A stretch of DNA of 64,000 nt from Flavobacterium sp. SCGC AAA160-P02. Its GTDB lineage: Bacteria > Bacteroidota > Bacteroidia > Flavobacteriales > Flavobacteriaceae. The position numbers and the translations under genes are program-made. Of the stretch, positions 44,863-55,300 are shown piece after piece. The DNA is taken from the NCBI GenBank assembly GCA_000383355.1, contig KB911090.1, positions 13,502 to 77,501 on the forward strand. Reading direction: 5' to 3'. The notes below the pieces were generated by a model. The model was not told the origin of the DNA, did not search any database, and was given only the letters and a program-made list of their open reading frames with translations. Each line of letters begins with the position of its first letter. The stretch's first letter is position 1.

Positions 44863-46287
44863 CTATGGAGATACTTTATTAAGTAAATAATATTGCCAAG
44901 GCGCTAACTGTATTTTTTTTTGATTTAAAATAAGGCTTTTATTCAGAAGAAGATCTTCATAGGTTCCTTCTACATCTAAAATGAATGATTGAACTTGATT
45001 AGATAGGTTTCCAATAAAGTAAACCTCCGCAACTTCTTTACTTCTTTTAAAAGCTACTACATTTTCATTTTCAGTAGTTAATCTTTCATAAGATGCTGCT
45101 ATTTTACCGCCATGAAAAGCTAGATGATTATTTTTTAAGTCTCCTAATTTTGTGAGTAAATTCCAGGTATTTCCTTTTGTTTTAGGAATACTATCTTTTT
45201 CAAAAAACTTTAACCGATGGTTTAAATCATACTCTTGTCCGCTATAAATTAAAGGCATTCCAGGCATTGCATATACCAATGTTGTTAGAAGTTCACTAGC
45301 ATCACCCATTCGTTCTTTGAGAGTACCACTCCAAGAATTTTCATCATGATTGGTCACAAAATTCATAGTAAAATCTGTAGGCTCTAGAAGTTCCTTTTGC
45401 TTATTTATATAGGTATCAAATTCTTTTACAGAAGCTTCACCTTTAGCAATATTATTTAGTATATGATGTCCTTCCCATGCGTATTGCATATCAAAACCGT
45501 TTCTAAAAAGTTCTTGTTGCTCTGCTTCAGCCAGCATAAATAGAGGTTTTATTTTTTTTAATTCAGTTATAGCCTCATTAAAAAATACTGGAGGCACTTT
45601 ATGAGCTACATCCATTCTATACCCATCTATATTAAAGTTTGTAACCCAATACTTTAGATCATTAATCATCTCTTGCTGCATGTCTAAATTATCGTAATTT
45701 AAATCTGCAGTATCTGTCCATCCCCAAGACTTTCCGGTATCTGGGTTTATAGGATCTATAATTTCACCTTGCTCATTTTGAGTATACCACTCTGGGTGAG
45801 AAGTAATCCAGGGATGATCCCAACCTGTGTGGTTTGGAACCCAATCTACAATCACATACATACCATTATCATGTGCGGTATCTATCAACTCTTTAAAATC
45901 ATCCTTATTTCCAAATTCTGGGTTTATAGCTTTATAATCAGATACAGAATAGTAACTTCCCAAGTATTTTTTTCGTTCCTCTTTATCTTCAATTTCACTG
46001 GTAAAAGATCCACCAGTTGCCTTTCTTTTAATTTCTGAAATAGGATTAATAGGCATCATCCAAATTATTTTAACACCCAGTTCTTTGAGTCCTGGAATAT
46101 CTTTTGTGAATGCCTTAAAGGTTCCTTCTTTAGAATATTGCCTAATATTAGCTTCATAAATAACTGCAGTTTCTAGAACTTGATCAGAAATTGGAGCTAT
46201 TACTTTGTCATTTTTATTTACCTCTACATCTTGTTGGCAAGAAAAAAATAGAATTGATACTACTACTACTAAATTTTTTATTTTCAT
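44863..46287 (-). CDS. GH13 alpha-amylase-family lipoprotein
   Basis: A 474-residue lipoprotein (lipobox FFSC, C17) with a GH13 barrel. Visible motifs are DWVPNHTG (148-155), DGYRMDVAH with nucleophile D226, acid/base E254 in MLAEAEQQE, and transition-state stabiliser D315 in VTNHDENSW. A short beta-sandwich closes the protein. It is shorter than SusG and has no inserted carbohydrate-binding module. Being a lipoprotein, it acts in the periplasm or on the surface on alpha-glucans or maltooligosaccharides. It lies 20 bases downstream of the SLC45-like transporter gene. Confidence 0.92.
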   Translation of the reverse strand: MKIKNLVVVVSILFFSCQQDVEVNKNDKVIAPISDQVLETAVIYEANIRQYSKEGTFKAFTKDIPGLKELGVKIIWMMPINPISEIKRKATGGSFTSEIEDKEERKKYLGSYYSVSDYKAINPEFGNKDDFKELIDTAHDNGMYVIVDWVPNHTGWDHPWITSHPEWYTQNEQGEIIDPINPDTGKSWGWTDTADLNYDNLDMQQEMINDLKYWVTNFNIDGYRMDVAHKVPPVFFNEAITELKKIKPLFMLAEAEQQELFRNGFDMQYAWEGHHILNNIAKGEASVKEFDTYINKQKELLEPTDFTMNFVTNHDENSWSGTLKERMGDASELLTTLVYAMPGMPLIYSGQEYDLNHRLKFFEKDSIPKTKGNTWNLLTKLGDLKNNHLAFHGGKIAASYERLTTENENVVAFKRSKEVAEVYFIGNLSNQVQSFILDVEGTYEDLLLNKSLILNQKKIQLAPWQYYLLNKVSP

Positions 46288-46307
46288 TATTACTGCTTTT
46301 ATTCAGT

Positions 46308-47615
46308 TTACATATCTGTGTTTAACGTTTCGTTTAATCTCATGGCTAAAAAAGCTGCAATTGCAAAAAACACTCCTGCAAATAACATGGCATAGATAGC
46401 ATTTCCATCTAATAAATATTTATAAATAGGACCAAAAGTTAGTGTTTCTATTCCCATTGGTATAACAATCATCATGTTTAAGATCCCCATATACACCCCT
46501 CTTCTTTCTTGAGGAACAATTTTAGAAACCATGGTATATGGTATTCCCATCATGGCTGCCCAGCCAATCCCAAATAAGATCATAGGTAATACTACGAGCC
46601 AAGGATCTGTTATAAATGGAATCCAAAATAATGCTATTGCTGTTCCTAATAAACTTAATGCATACATTTTCTTATTCCCAAACTTTAGAGTTAAAGGAAC
46701 TAAAATTAAAGCTATTAGCATTGTAGTTGTGTTGTATGTTAGGCTCATTGCAGCAGATTGAGATCCTGCTTCAGAGATAGAATAGCCCATTGTTTTCATA
46801 AAAAGTGGGGTTGAAAATTGCCAATACACAAACAATGCATACCATTGAAAAAGATACACAGCACCAATTTTCCACATAAATTTTGGCATCTCTTTCAGTG
46901 CTTCTCTAATTTCAACGAAAGGCTTGGCCATTTTATTTAGTAATGATAATTGTTTAATCTTATTGATTTCCTTCAATTCCTCATCTGATGGAGGAATCTC
47001 AGCTGTTTTAAAAACCGACCACAAAATGGTGGTTAAAGACAGTATAGCACCTATATAAAAAGAATAATAAATCCACTGCGGAATTGTACCTGCAACATCT
47101 GCTTCCTCACCAAATAAATATTGAAATAAAAGAATAGATCCTGTAGCTAGTAATGTACCCAACCCGCAAAACAAACTCTGCATTTGATACCCTAAACTCA
47201 ATTGTTTTTCAGGTAATTTATCCCCTACAAAAGCTCTGTAAGGTTCCATGGCAACATTATTACCAACGTCTAAAATCCAAAGTAATCCAACTGCAAACCA
47301 GAGAACTGGACTGTGTGGGAAGGCAAATAGACAGATACTACCTAGCAAGGCACCTATCAAGAAATAGGGTTTACGCCTACCCCATTTTAAAGACCATGTC
47401 TTGTCTGACATTGCACCAATAATTGGCTGTACTAGTAACCCTGTAACTGGTCCTGCAATATTTAATATTGGCAACATGTCTTCTGAAGCTCCTAAATATA
47501 AAAAAATGGGGTTGATTGCTGTTTGTTGTAATCCAAAACTATATTGAATTCCTAAGAACCCAACATTCATATTAAAGATTTGCCAAAAAGATAAACTTGG
47601 TTTCGATATTTTCAT
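46308..47615 (-). CDS. MFS disaccharide transporter (SLC45/maltose-sucrose type)
   Basis: A 435-residue 12-helix MFS protein of the SLC45-like group: NVGFLGIQYSFGLQQTAINP near the N-terminus, the PIIGAMSDKTWSLKWGRRKPY loop, GNNVAMEPYRAFVGD, and the later GMPLI-free but typical MVSKIVPQERRGVYMGILNM block. Relatives transport sucrose or maltose in plants, animals and Bacteroidota. It lies 24 bases after the GH13 alpha-glucosidase gene, so import of an alpha-glucoside followed by cytoplasmic hydrolysis is likely. Confidence 0.88.
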   Translation of the reverse strand: MKISKPSLSFWQIFNMNVGFLGIQYSFGLQQTAINPIFLYLGASEDMLPILNIAGPVTGLLVQPIIGAMSDKTWSLKWGRRKPYFLIGALLGSICLFAFPHSPVLWFAVGLLWILDVGNNVAMEPYRAFVGDKLPEKQLSLGYQMQSLFCGLGTLLATGSILLFQYLFGEEADVAGTIPQWIYYSFYIGAILSLTTILWSVFKTAEIPPSDEELKEINKIKQLSLLNKMAKPFVEIREALKEMPKFMWKIGAVYLFQWYALFVYWQFSTPLFMKTMGYSISEAGSQSAAMSLTYNTTTMLIALILVPLTLKFGNKKMYALSLLGTAIALFWIPFITDPWLVVLPMILFGIGWAAMMGIPYTMVSKIVPQERRGVYMGILNMMIVIPMGIETLTFGPIYKYLLDGNAIYAMLFAGVFFAIAAFLAMRLNETLNTDM

Positions 47616-47639
47616 ATTGGTTAATTAAATATTGGTTTT

Positions 47640-49313
47640 TTAAAACTTTAACACCACCGCTTGGTAGGGCTGCAATGTGATGGTGTTTTTATCAATTAAT
47701 AACTCGTTATAATTATTAATAAGAACTTCTTTAATTTGAACTAAGTTAGATAAATTAATCTTTGATGTTAATTCTGAGAAGTTTAATAGAATTTTCATTT
47801 GCTCATCATCTAAAGTTCTACTGTAAGCATAGATTGTAGGATGTTCTTCTTGAATAATTTCGTATTCACCATACACTAATAACAAATTATCTTTTCTTAA
47901 TGCTACCATTTTTCTGAAATGATTCAACACAGAATTATGGTCATTTTGTTGATTAGCTACATTAACTGTTGTATGATTTTCATGTACAGGTAACCATGGG
48001 GTTTCACTTGAAAATCCAGCGTTATTTGTGTCATCCCATTGCATAGGTGTTCTACCGTTATCTCTTGAAAGTAAGTTTAAATTTTTAAGATGTAGGTCTA
48101 AATCTTCTCCATCTGTAGCGGCTTTTTTATACCCATTAATGGCTGCAATATCTTTATACTGTTCAATTTTTGTAAATCCAATATTTGTCATCCCTAACTC
48201 ATCTCCATAATAAGTATAGGGTGTTCCTCTCATAGAAAGAATAAAGGTATTAAGCATCTTGGCAGAGTAATCTTTAAATGCTGGTTTATCACTTCCATAT
48301 CTGTTTACAAATCTAGATTGATCATGGTTTGATAGATAAATTGAAATCCAGCCTTTTTCAGCAAATGATCTATCCCATTTAGTAAACGATTCTTTAAATT
48401 GAGCTAGGGTACATTTTTCTAAAGTAGTAACCATATCTGTTGCTTCAAAATGATACGCCATTTGCAATTCTTTACGATCCTCATCTACTAAATTATGGGC
48501 ATCTTCTAATGTGCTTCCAACACCCTCTGAAACAGCAAAAACATCGTATTTACTCAAAACCTGTTCATACATTTCTTTGAGATAAGTATGAATGTGAGGA
48601 CCCATACCATGATATTTAATAACGTTTGGTATATTAATATCATAACCCTCTGGAAATGGAGGAAAAGTAATATCCTTACTTACATATTGGAAAGCATCTA
48701 AACGAAAACCGTCTACACCTTTATCTGCCCAAAATTTCATAATATCATATACTTCTTGGCGTACTTTTGAGTTCTCCCAATTAAGATCAGGTTGTTTCTG
48801 AGAAAAATAATGTAGATAATAAGCATCTGTTTGTTTGTCATATTTCCAAGCATCACTATTTTCATCAAAAAAACTCCAACGATGATTTGGCTTTCCTTTT
48901 TCTGCAGGCCACCAATGATAATAATCTCTGTAAGGATTATCACGAGAACTACGAGATTGTTGAAACCATTGATGCTCATCACTACTATGATTGACTACTA
49001 CATCCATTACAAGTTTTATATTTCGCTTATGCAAACCTTGAAGTAGTTCATCAAAATCTGCCATAGTACCGAACTCTTTCATAATGGCACGATAATCACT
49101 AATATCATAACCATTATCATCGTTCGGAGACTCGTATATTGGGTTTAACCAAACCATAGTAACACCCAAACTTTCTATATAATCTAATTTTTGAATGATT
49201 CCTTGTAAGTCTCCAACACCGTTTCCACTAGTATCTTTGAAACTTCTTGGATAGATTTGATAAATTACACCTTCTTTCCACCAATTTCTTTCTTGTTGTG
49301 AGTTTTTAGTCAT
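47640..49313 (-). CDS. GH13 alpha-glucosidase, cytoplasmic
   Basis: A 557-residue cytoplasmic alpha-glucosidase without signal peptide. GH13 motifs are complete: DVVVNHSSDEH (104-114), DGFRLDAF with nucleophile D206, acid/base E263 in AVSEGVGS, and D331 in SNHDQSRF. The residue after the nucleophile is alanine, not the valine typical of alpha-1,6-specific oligo-1,6-glucosidases; this favours alpha-1,4-glucosidase or sucrose-type activity. It is the first gene of a five-gene operon with a disaccharide transporter, GH13 amylase, sugar porter and fructokinase-like kinase. Confidence 0.92.
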   Translation of the reverse strand: MTKNSQQERNWWKEGVIYQIYPRSFKDTSGNGVGDLQGIIQKLDYIESLGVTMVWLNPIYESPNDDNGYDISDYRAIMKEFGTMADFDELLQGLHKRNIKLVMDVVVNHSSDEHQWFQQSRSSRDNPYRDYYHWWPAEKGKPNHRWSFFDENSDAWKYDKQTDAYYLHYFSQKQPDLNWENSKVRQEVYDIMKFWADKGVDGFRLDAFQYVSKDITFPPFPEGYDINIPNVIKYHGMGPHIHTYLKEMYEQVLSKYDVFAVSEGVGSTLEDAHNLVDEDRKELQMAYHFEATDMVTTLEKCTLAQFKESFTKWDRSFAEKGWISIYLSNHDQSRFVNRYGSDKPAFKDYSAKMLNTFILSMRGTPYTYYGDELGMTNIGFTKIEQYKDIAAINGYKKAATDGEDLDLHLKNLNLLSRDNGRTPMQWDDTNNAGFSSETPWLPVHENHTTVNVANQQNDHNSVLNHFRKMVALRKDNLLLVYGEYEIIQEEHPTIYAYSRTLDDEQMKILLNFSELTSKINLSNLVQIKEVLINNYNELLIDKNTITLQPYQAVVLKF

Positions 49314-49467
49314 TACAGTATTCTTAAGATCGTTTTTTAAAATTAAAGCTACTATTATTTACAGTTAAAAGGCTAGTTGAAAGTATAAAATACTATTCAA
49401 TTTTTAGTCTATAATTATTCAGTGAAATAAATTGAACAAAAAAAATAAAAAATGTTGTTTTTTGGAG

Positions 49468-50016
49468 TTAAATTCTAGTGTATTTACCCCCTTTAGAGTC
49501 TGTTATGGTATTGTTTTCTAGTACAAATAGAATGTCTTCATTGTGGTACCTAAAAGTAAATCCTGATTTAGTAATCTTAGGGTAGTAACTTACATATGTT
49601 TTGGATCCTTCTTTAATATCCCAGATAATTCCTCCGTTACTATTTTTAATATGAAACCAAAGATTTCCTGTTTGATTTTTCCAAAGACCTACAAATTGTT
49701 TTTTTAAGCTCTTTGATTCAGGAATAAATTCATTTTTTAAAAAATAGAGACTTTCTTTACGAATTGCAATAGGAAATCTTTTTGCATCTATACTTACATA
49801 ATAATTTCCTTCATCTTCTTGAATTAGATATGTACCATTAAAATCTTTTAACCAATATGATTCGTTTTCAAACAAGATAGAAACTTGAATCATCTCATTT
49901 TTTTTATCAATCCAACTTCCCTCATAGATTGATTTTTCTGAGTTATTACAAGATTGTAATAGTAAGATTCCAATAAAAATGGTTAAAGCTTTTTTCAAAA
50001 TATTCTGTTTAATCAA
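49468..50016 (-). CDS. Small hypothetical lipoprotein
   Basis: A 182-residue lipoprotein (lipobox LLQSC, about C23). The mature part is rich in beta strands and aromatic residues (SIYEGSWIDKKNEMIQVSIL, then LWKNQTGNLWFHIKNSNGGI), suggesting a small lipocalin-like or repeat beta fold with two similar WID/WKN segments. It is the last gene of the FG-GAP operon, 40 bases after the GyrI-like gene. I do not recognise the family. Confidence 0.6.
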   Translation of the reverse strand: MIKQNILKKALTIFIGILLLQSCNNSEKSIYEGSWIDKKNEMIQVSILFENESYWLKDFNGTYLIQEDEGNYYVSIDAKRFPIAIRKESLYFLKNEFIPESKSLKKQFVGLWKNQTGNLWFHIKNSNGGIIWDIKEGSKTYVSYYPKITKSGFTFRYHNEDILFVLENNTITDSKGGKYTRI

Positions 50017-50056
50017 TATTACAAAAAAAAGTATTCCAAAACATCCGCATAAAAGA

Positions 50057-50947
50057 CTATTCTTTAATAGGCATATATATTTCTGCTTTCCATTTTAAGA
50101 CATCTCCTCCAAAATTTGGATTGCTATAAAAGACCTCAAGGGGCTTTTTGTCTATCTTTATATTATTATTTTCTGCATAATCTACTAATGCATACCAAGC
50201 TCTATCTGATGTAATATAGTTTCCGTTATATGTAGCTTTTAAGGCTTTTGCTCCATTATATTGTTTGTACTGAATGCGTGAATCTAACGGAAGAGAATCA
50301 CTTTTTATCACTGGAAAACAGAAATTATAAGCAATACTATCATTTTGTGTATTCCAATTTGTTATTTCAACAAAAGGCGTACCATTCATTGTTATATTTT
50401 CAGCAGAGAGAATACTGGTTAATAATGAATAATTTTGCATCATTCCTCTCGCTTTTTCAATTTGCAAGCCCTTCATAGAAATATAGGCACAATAGGTAGA
50501 TCTTGTGGTGTCTTTTCCTACCACAGTTACTTTAATTTTTTTTAAGTGCTCTTTTAGTTTATCTATAAAGTCTGTTACTGTTTGTTCTGTTCGCTTTTCA
50601 AAACCTGTTTTAGAAAAAGGAATCGAAATTTTGTTTGCTAGACTGTTGTTTAAATCTGTAACATATACATTTACTTTAGAGATAGAATCATTTACCGAGC
50701 TTATAGACCATTCATAATTATAAGTAGTGTCTTTTATCTTAATCTGTTGTGTTAAGTTCGCCAAATTATCTTGTTGAATTGGACTTGAATTCTCTAAACT
50801 AGTATTCCAAAGTTTGATGGTTTGGTTGATAGTCCCTGCACTTGTTTTTACCTTAAAAGTTACTAAATAATCGTAGGGTTTTATGATGAGGTACCAGAGC
50901 AAAAACCCTGCTAAAAGAAACCCAATGATAGCACTTATTTTTTTCAT
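50057..50947 (-). CDS. Membrane-anchored protein with SRPBCC-like and GyrI-like parts
   Basis: A 296-residue protein with one N-terminal membrane segment (about 4-22). The middle part (YDYLVTFKVKTSAGTINQTI) resembles a SRPBCC/Bet v 1-like ligand-binding domain. The C-terminal 130 residues follow the GyrI-like/AraC effector-binding pattern (AYISMKGLQIEKARGMMQNY; ALVDYAENNNIKI; PLEVFYSNP; KWKAEIYMPIK). No DNA-binding domain is present, so it is probably an exported small-molecule binder. It sits 45 bases downstream of the vanadium-haloperoxidase-like gene. Confidence 0.75.
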   Translation of the reverse strand: MKKISAIIGFLLAGFLLWYLIIKPYDYLVTFKVKTSAGTINQTIKLWNTSLENSSPIQQDNLANLTQQIKIKDTTYNYEWSISSVNDSISKVNVYVTDLNNSLANKISIPFSKTGFEKRTEQTVTDFIDKLKEHLKKIKVTVVGKDTTRSTYCAYISMKGLQIEKARGMMQNYSLLTSILSAENITMNGTPFVEITNWNTQNDSIAYNFCFPVIKSDSLPLDSRIQYKQYNGAKALKATYNGNYITSDRAWYALVDYAENNNIKIDKKPLEVFYSNPNFGGDVLKWKAEIYMPIKE

Positions 50948-50992
50948 TTTTTTAACTATAAATATCTACAAAATAGATGTTTGTCCTATTAT

Positions 50993-52336
50993 TTACTTTT
51001 TTGACATGGTTAATTTTTTAGTAACCAATTCTCCAATTTCTCTTCCTTGTCCAACACCTACCTCTACTGCTGCTCTAAAATGAATACCTCCATACATTCT
51101 ACTAATGGTAGCCTCATCTGCAGCCGCATTAAAGGAAGTGAAAGACCGAACTGGTAGCCCATACGGTACCTCAGTATTGTCTGCAAAACTAAAGTTGTCT
51201 CCAAAAATAGACGTTAATACTATTGAAGCAGCTCCAGAAACAACAGAATGGCCACTTGTGTATTCTGGAAAGGGTGGCGTTTGTAAAATAGGTTTCCATT
51301 CATCATCAAAATAGGTGTTAATTAATGTTTCTGGCCTCACTAAATTACTTCTGTATTTTTCATCCCAACAACTAATAAAAGCATCTGCTATTGCAATAGA
51401 TGTTTTGGTGTAGGCAAAAACTGTTCTTTTAAAATCTGCTTCTTCTTTTTTTGCGGCAATTTTAGTAATACCAATCCAATGGGCTCCTGGTGTTATTTTT
51501 TTTACTGCAAACATTAAATGTCCTCGATTTACAGAAACATAAGGGTTACAATCCCAAAATTGTGCAATGGCTATCTCTTCTGAAGCATCCCCTTTTTTGG
51601 TGATTTCTAAACTAACATCATAAACTTCTTTTAGTTCTTTATAAAAATCTGAGTTTTTATTCATTGAAAATTTTGGTGGGGGTACTGGTTTAAATTGTGC
51701 TGCCGAATCAATAACAAAAGATCGTATTTTGTTCCAATGTGGCTCTAAACCATCCATATACGAGGGTGGTGTTGGCTGCCATCTACTTTCGTCTTGAGAA
51801 TCTACACTAAACTTGGGCATGGTGCGTGTTTGTGCATAGTTATCTTTGTTCATCCAAGTAGTTATATGAGCTGCTACTTCCAAACCGTAGGCTTTAGATT
51901 CATTAAATTCTCGTGGGTTTTTAGCTTCCCAAATATTATATAAACTATCTCTATACATTTCAATTTTCTCTTCAGAAAAGATCAATTGCTTGCTAATATT
52001 TAAATGTGCAATAATTGCTGCAAGCGGATAATTTATCTTCTTTGCTGGATTAGGTGATGGAATTGCCTCTAAGTGTTTAATTTGGTTTTTTAATGAGTGA
52101 TAACTACTGTCATTTAGAGCTAATATTTCGTAGGCTGCAATGTTTGGATACACAAAAACTCTACTTGCTACTGGCGGAGAAAATATATCGTGAATCATAA
52201 CATCTACTACTTTATCTATAGCTGTATGAAAATTGTCGGTAGTAACTTCTATAGGTTCTGAATTCTCTTTACATGAGAAAATCAGCAAACATAATGCGCT
52301 TACTATTAAAGAGGTTTTATAATTTTTTATAATCAT
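50993..52336 (-). CDS. Vanadium-haloperoxidase/PAP2-family lipoprotein
   Basis: A 447-residue lipoprotein (lipobox IFSC, C22), probably periplasmic or surface-exposed. All vanadate/phosphate-binding signatures are present with the correct internal spacing: K327-x6-R334-P, the S361-G362-H363 block in EYTSGHSVVSG, and R413-x5-H419 in SRMYGGIH. This set is shared by vanadium-dependent haloperoxidases and type-2 phosphatidic acid phosphatases. The long helical N-terminal half and the soluble lipoprotein form fit the haloperoxidase side better than membrane PAP2 enzymes. Its start lies 20 bases inside the preceding FG-GAP gene, so the two are coupled. Halogenating activity is not proven. Confidence 0.85.
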   Translation of the reverse strand: MIIKNYKTSLIVSALCLLIFSCKENSEPIEVTTDNFHTAIDKVVDVMIHDIFSPPVASRVFVYPNIAAYEILALNDSSYHSLKNQIKHLEAIPSPNPAKKINYPLAAIIAHLNISKQLIFSEEKIEMYRDSLYNIWEAKNPREFNESKAYGLEVAAHITTWMNKDNYAQTRTMPKFSVDSQDESRWQPTPPSYMDGLEPHWNKIRSFVIDSAAQFKPVPPPKFSMNKNSDFYKELKEVYDVSLEITKKGDASEEIAIAQFWDCNPYVSVNRGHLMFAVKKITPGAHWIGITKIAAKKEEADFKRTVFAYTKTSIAIADAFISCWDEKYRSNLVRPETLINTYFDDEWKPILQTPPFPEYTSGHSVVSGAASIVLTSIFGDNFSFADNTEVPYGLPVRSFTSFNAAADEATISRMYGGIHFRAAVEVGVGQGREIGELVTKKLTMSKK

Positions 52337-55300
52337 CTTTTAAATGTGTTAATTCATATACTTGAGCATGGTCATTATTAATAGTTGCTAAAACATATGA
52401 TTTATTTTGAACTTTAATTATATTAAGTTTCTTAACAGCCTTTTGGTTAAAGTCTAGTCCAATTTTATTTCCTAAAACAATCTTATCTTCATTAAAAATT
52501 AATGCTCCAGGAAAAGAATCAAATCTTCCTTGATACGGACTTACGCCAAAATAATTCCCTGCTACTAAAACTTCATTATCTCCATCAGCATTAAAATCGT
52601 ATTCTAAAAAAGCTGAAATTGGTGATACTTGCAACTCGTTTTTAAAAGGAATAAATGTAAATGTATTGTTTTCATTTTTTAAATACCCTGAAGCTAAAGT
52701 ATGTACTTCTAATATACGAGCCTTCTTTAATACTGATTTTTCAAAAATTTCGTCTATTGATTTTCCTGCAAAGCTTTTATAGCTTGTAAACTTTTTCCGT
52801 AAACTTACAATTTGACTAGCCAATTCATCCAATCCTAACAAAGGATAATAAGCTTCATTTTTATAATTGCATAGTATGGTTTCTGTACTTCCGTTACCAT
52901 CAAAATCTGCATAATACATTCTTAATGGGTATTCTTCTGAAGCATTAAATTTTGAGTTTTTACCCCAGTTTCCTAAGAGGTAGTCTACATCTCCGTCTTT
53001 ATCAATATCAAAAGCAGCTATCTGTTGCCACAGACCTGTTAATGTAGCATCTATGAGTTTTTCTTCTGTAAAATTGCCCCTGGTATTTTTAAAAAACTTG
53101 GGTGTCATCCATTCTCCTACCAAAATAAGGTCTACAAAGCCGTCTGTATTATAATCTTCCCAAATAGCATCTGTAATCATTCCTGTATTTTGAAACGATT
53201 GATTTTCTAGGATTGAAAACTTGCCGTTTTCATTTTTTAAAATATAAGAATTAGGCATGGCTCCAAAATTATTGGATACCGTATTATTTCCAACAAAAAC
53301 ATCTAAATCTCCATCATTGTCATAATCTGCTGCTTTTATAACTGCTGCATTTTCAAAGTATGCTGGTAGTTCTTGTTTTTCAAAACCAACACTACTCTGG
53401 GTATAGTAAGTGTCTAATAAAGGTGTCATTTTATTGTAAAAATCTGCCCCTCCTGTTCCAACAATTACATCGTTTTTTTGATCGTTATTTAAGTCAGCAA
53501 TTAGGGCTACAACATCTTCAGTAATAGAATCGTTTGCAATAGTTTGAATATTTTTTTCTCTATAAATACTATCAGTTTGTAAAAACACTTTCGATGGGTT
53601 AAACTTAGAACCTCCAAAATAAATATCTTCTTTCCCATCATTATTTAAATCTCCTACAGCAATAGCAGGACCTCTATCTGAGGTTTGATAAGGAATTAAT
53701 TTTTGGCGATTAAAATCTGTATAATTATCTTCTACATGAGTAAAATGAATGCCTAAATTATTGGAACTCTTTTTAAAAAGAGGTGTTTCTTTTTTAAAGA
53801 AAGATTTATAATTAAATGGTTTTGTGTTTTCTGGACTGATAGTCATTCGCTGATTTACAACAATATTTTTTAGAGTTTGATAGGTTTTATTCGGCCAAAC
53901 AATAGTTATTGAATCTACTTGTTGAATTGCTCCGTACCCAAAATGAACCATTGGTTCTGAAGAAGATTGAAAACCTCTTACCGTGTACAATTCTTTGAAT
54001 TGTAATTTTCCTTGCTCATAGGCGTAAACTTTCGTTCCTATCCCAAAAGTATTGGGTGCTGGATAGGTAAACTTTAATTGAAGATAATTAGCTTTCTCAT
54101 TCGTTTGATTGATATACAATGATACATCTTCATTAATATTACTGACCACTAAATCTAGATCTCCGTCATTATCTAGATCGCCCAAGGCTGTAGCTCCTGA
54201 AACTCCTTTTTTATTTGAAATCCAATCACCAGATTTATCTTCAAACTCTAAATTTTTAGTTCCTTTAAAAATATAATTATGAGCTTCTCCAGAAGGCATC
54301 ATTTGCAATGCTTTTTGGTCTACCAATTTTGTATTGTCTATTTTTTTCTGAATTTGTTCGTTAGAAACAAATTTAATAAAGTCTAGATCATTTGGTCTCT
54401 TTGAAATTCCGTTAGATATAAATAAATCTTGCTCGCCGTCTTGATTAAAATCTGCAAACAAACTACTCCAACTCCAATCTGTAGCAGCAATTCCACTAAG
54501 TAGAGCCGTTTCTAAATAACTAGAATTTTGCTGATTTATATACAGCATATTTCTAGTAAACTGATAGTGATACCCAAACTTTTGAGTTCTTAATTTCTGA
54601 ATCTGAATATTATCATCTCCTTCAGAAGTTTTTAAAACTAGCTCATCTTCAGGCAGCATGTCTAAAGAAATAATATCTGGCAAACCATCATGATTAATGT
54701 CTGCCACATCATTTCCCATAGAAAAACGAGTGGTATGGCCAAAATAGTCTTTCAATTGATCAGAAAAAGTACCATCACCATTGTTTATGTAATAATAATC
54801 ATCTTCATGAAAATCATTTCCAACATAAATATCCGGAAAGCCGTCTTGATTAAAATCTGCAACAGAAATACCCAATCCATAACCATTAATTCCACCAAAA
54901 ATTCCTGCAGATTCACTTACATCTGTAAATGTTCCTCCATCATTTCTTAGCAATCTATCTCCTGTTTGCTCATTTCGTTTGTAACGTAGTTCTGCTTTTC
55001 CAAAAGACTCTTGAGTGTGAATGGCGTGGTTTAAAAGATATATATCTAAATCACCATCTAAATCAAAATCTAAAAATGCTGCAGAAGAGCTATAAGAATC
55101 AAAATCTAGTTGGTATTTTTCTGCACTTTCGGTAAAGGTTTCATCTCCATTATTAATGTATAATTCATTGTAGCCATAAAACCCATGCACACCAACAACA
55201 GCACAGACATAAATATCTAACAAACCGTCTCCATTTATATCTCCCATAACCGCTCCAGTATTCCATGAACTATTACCAGATACACTTGCCTTGGTTGTAA

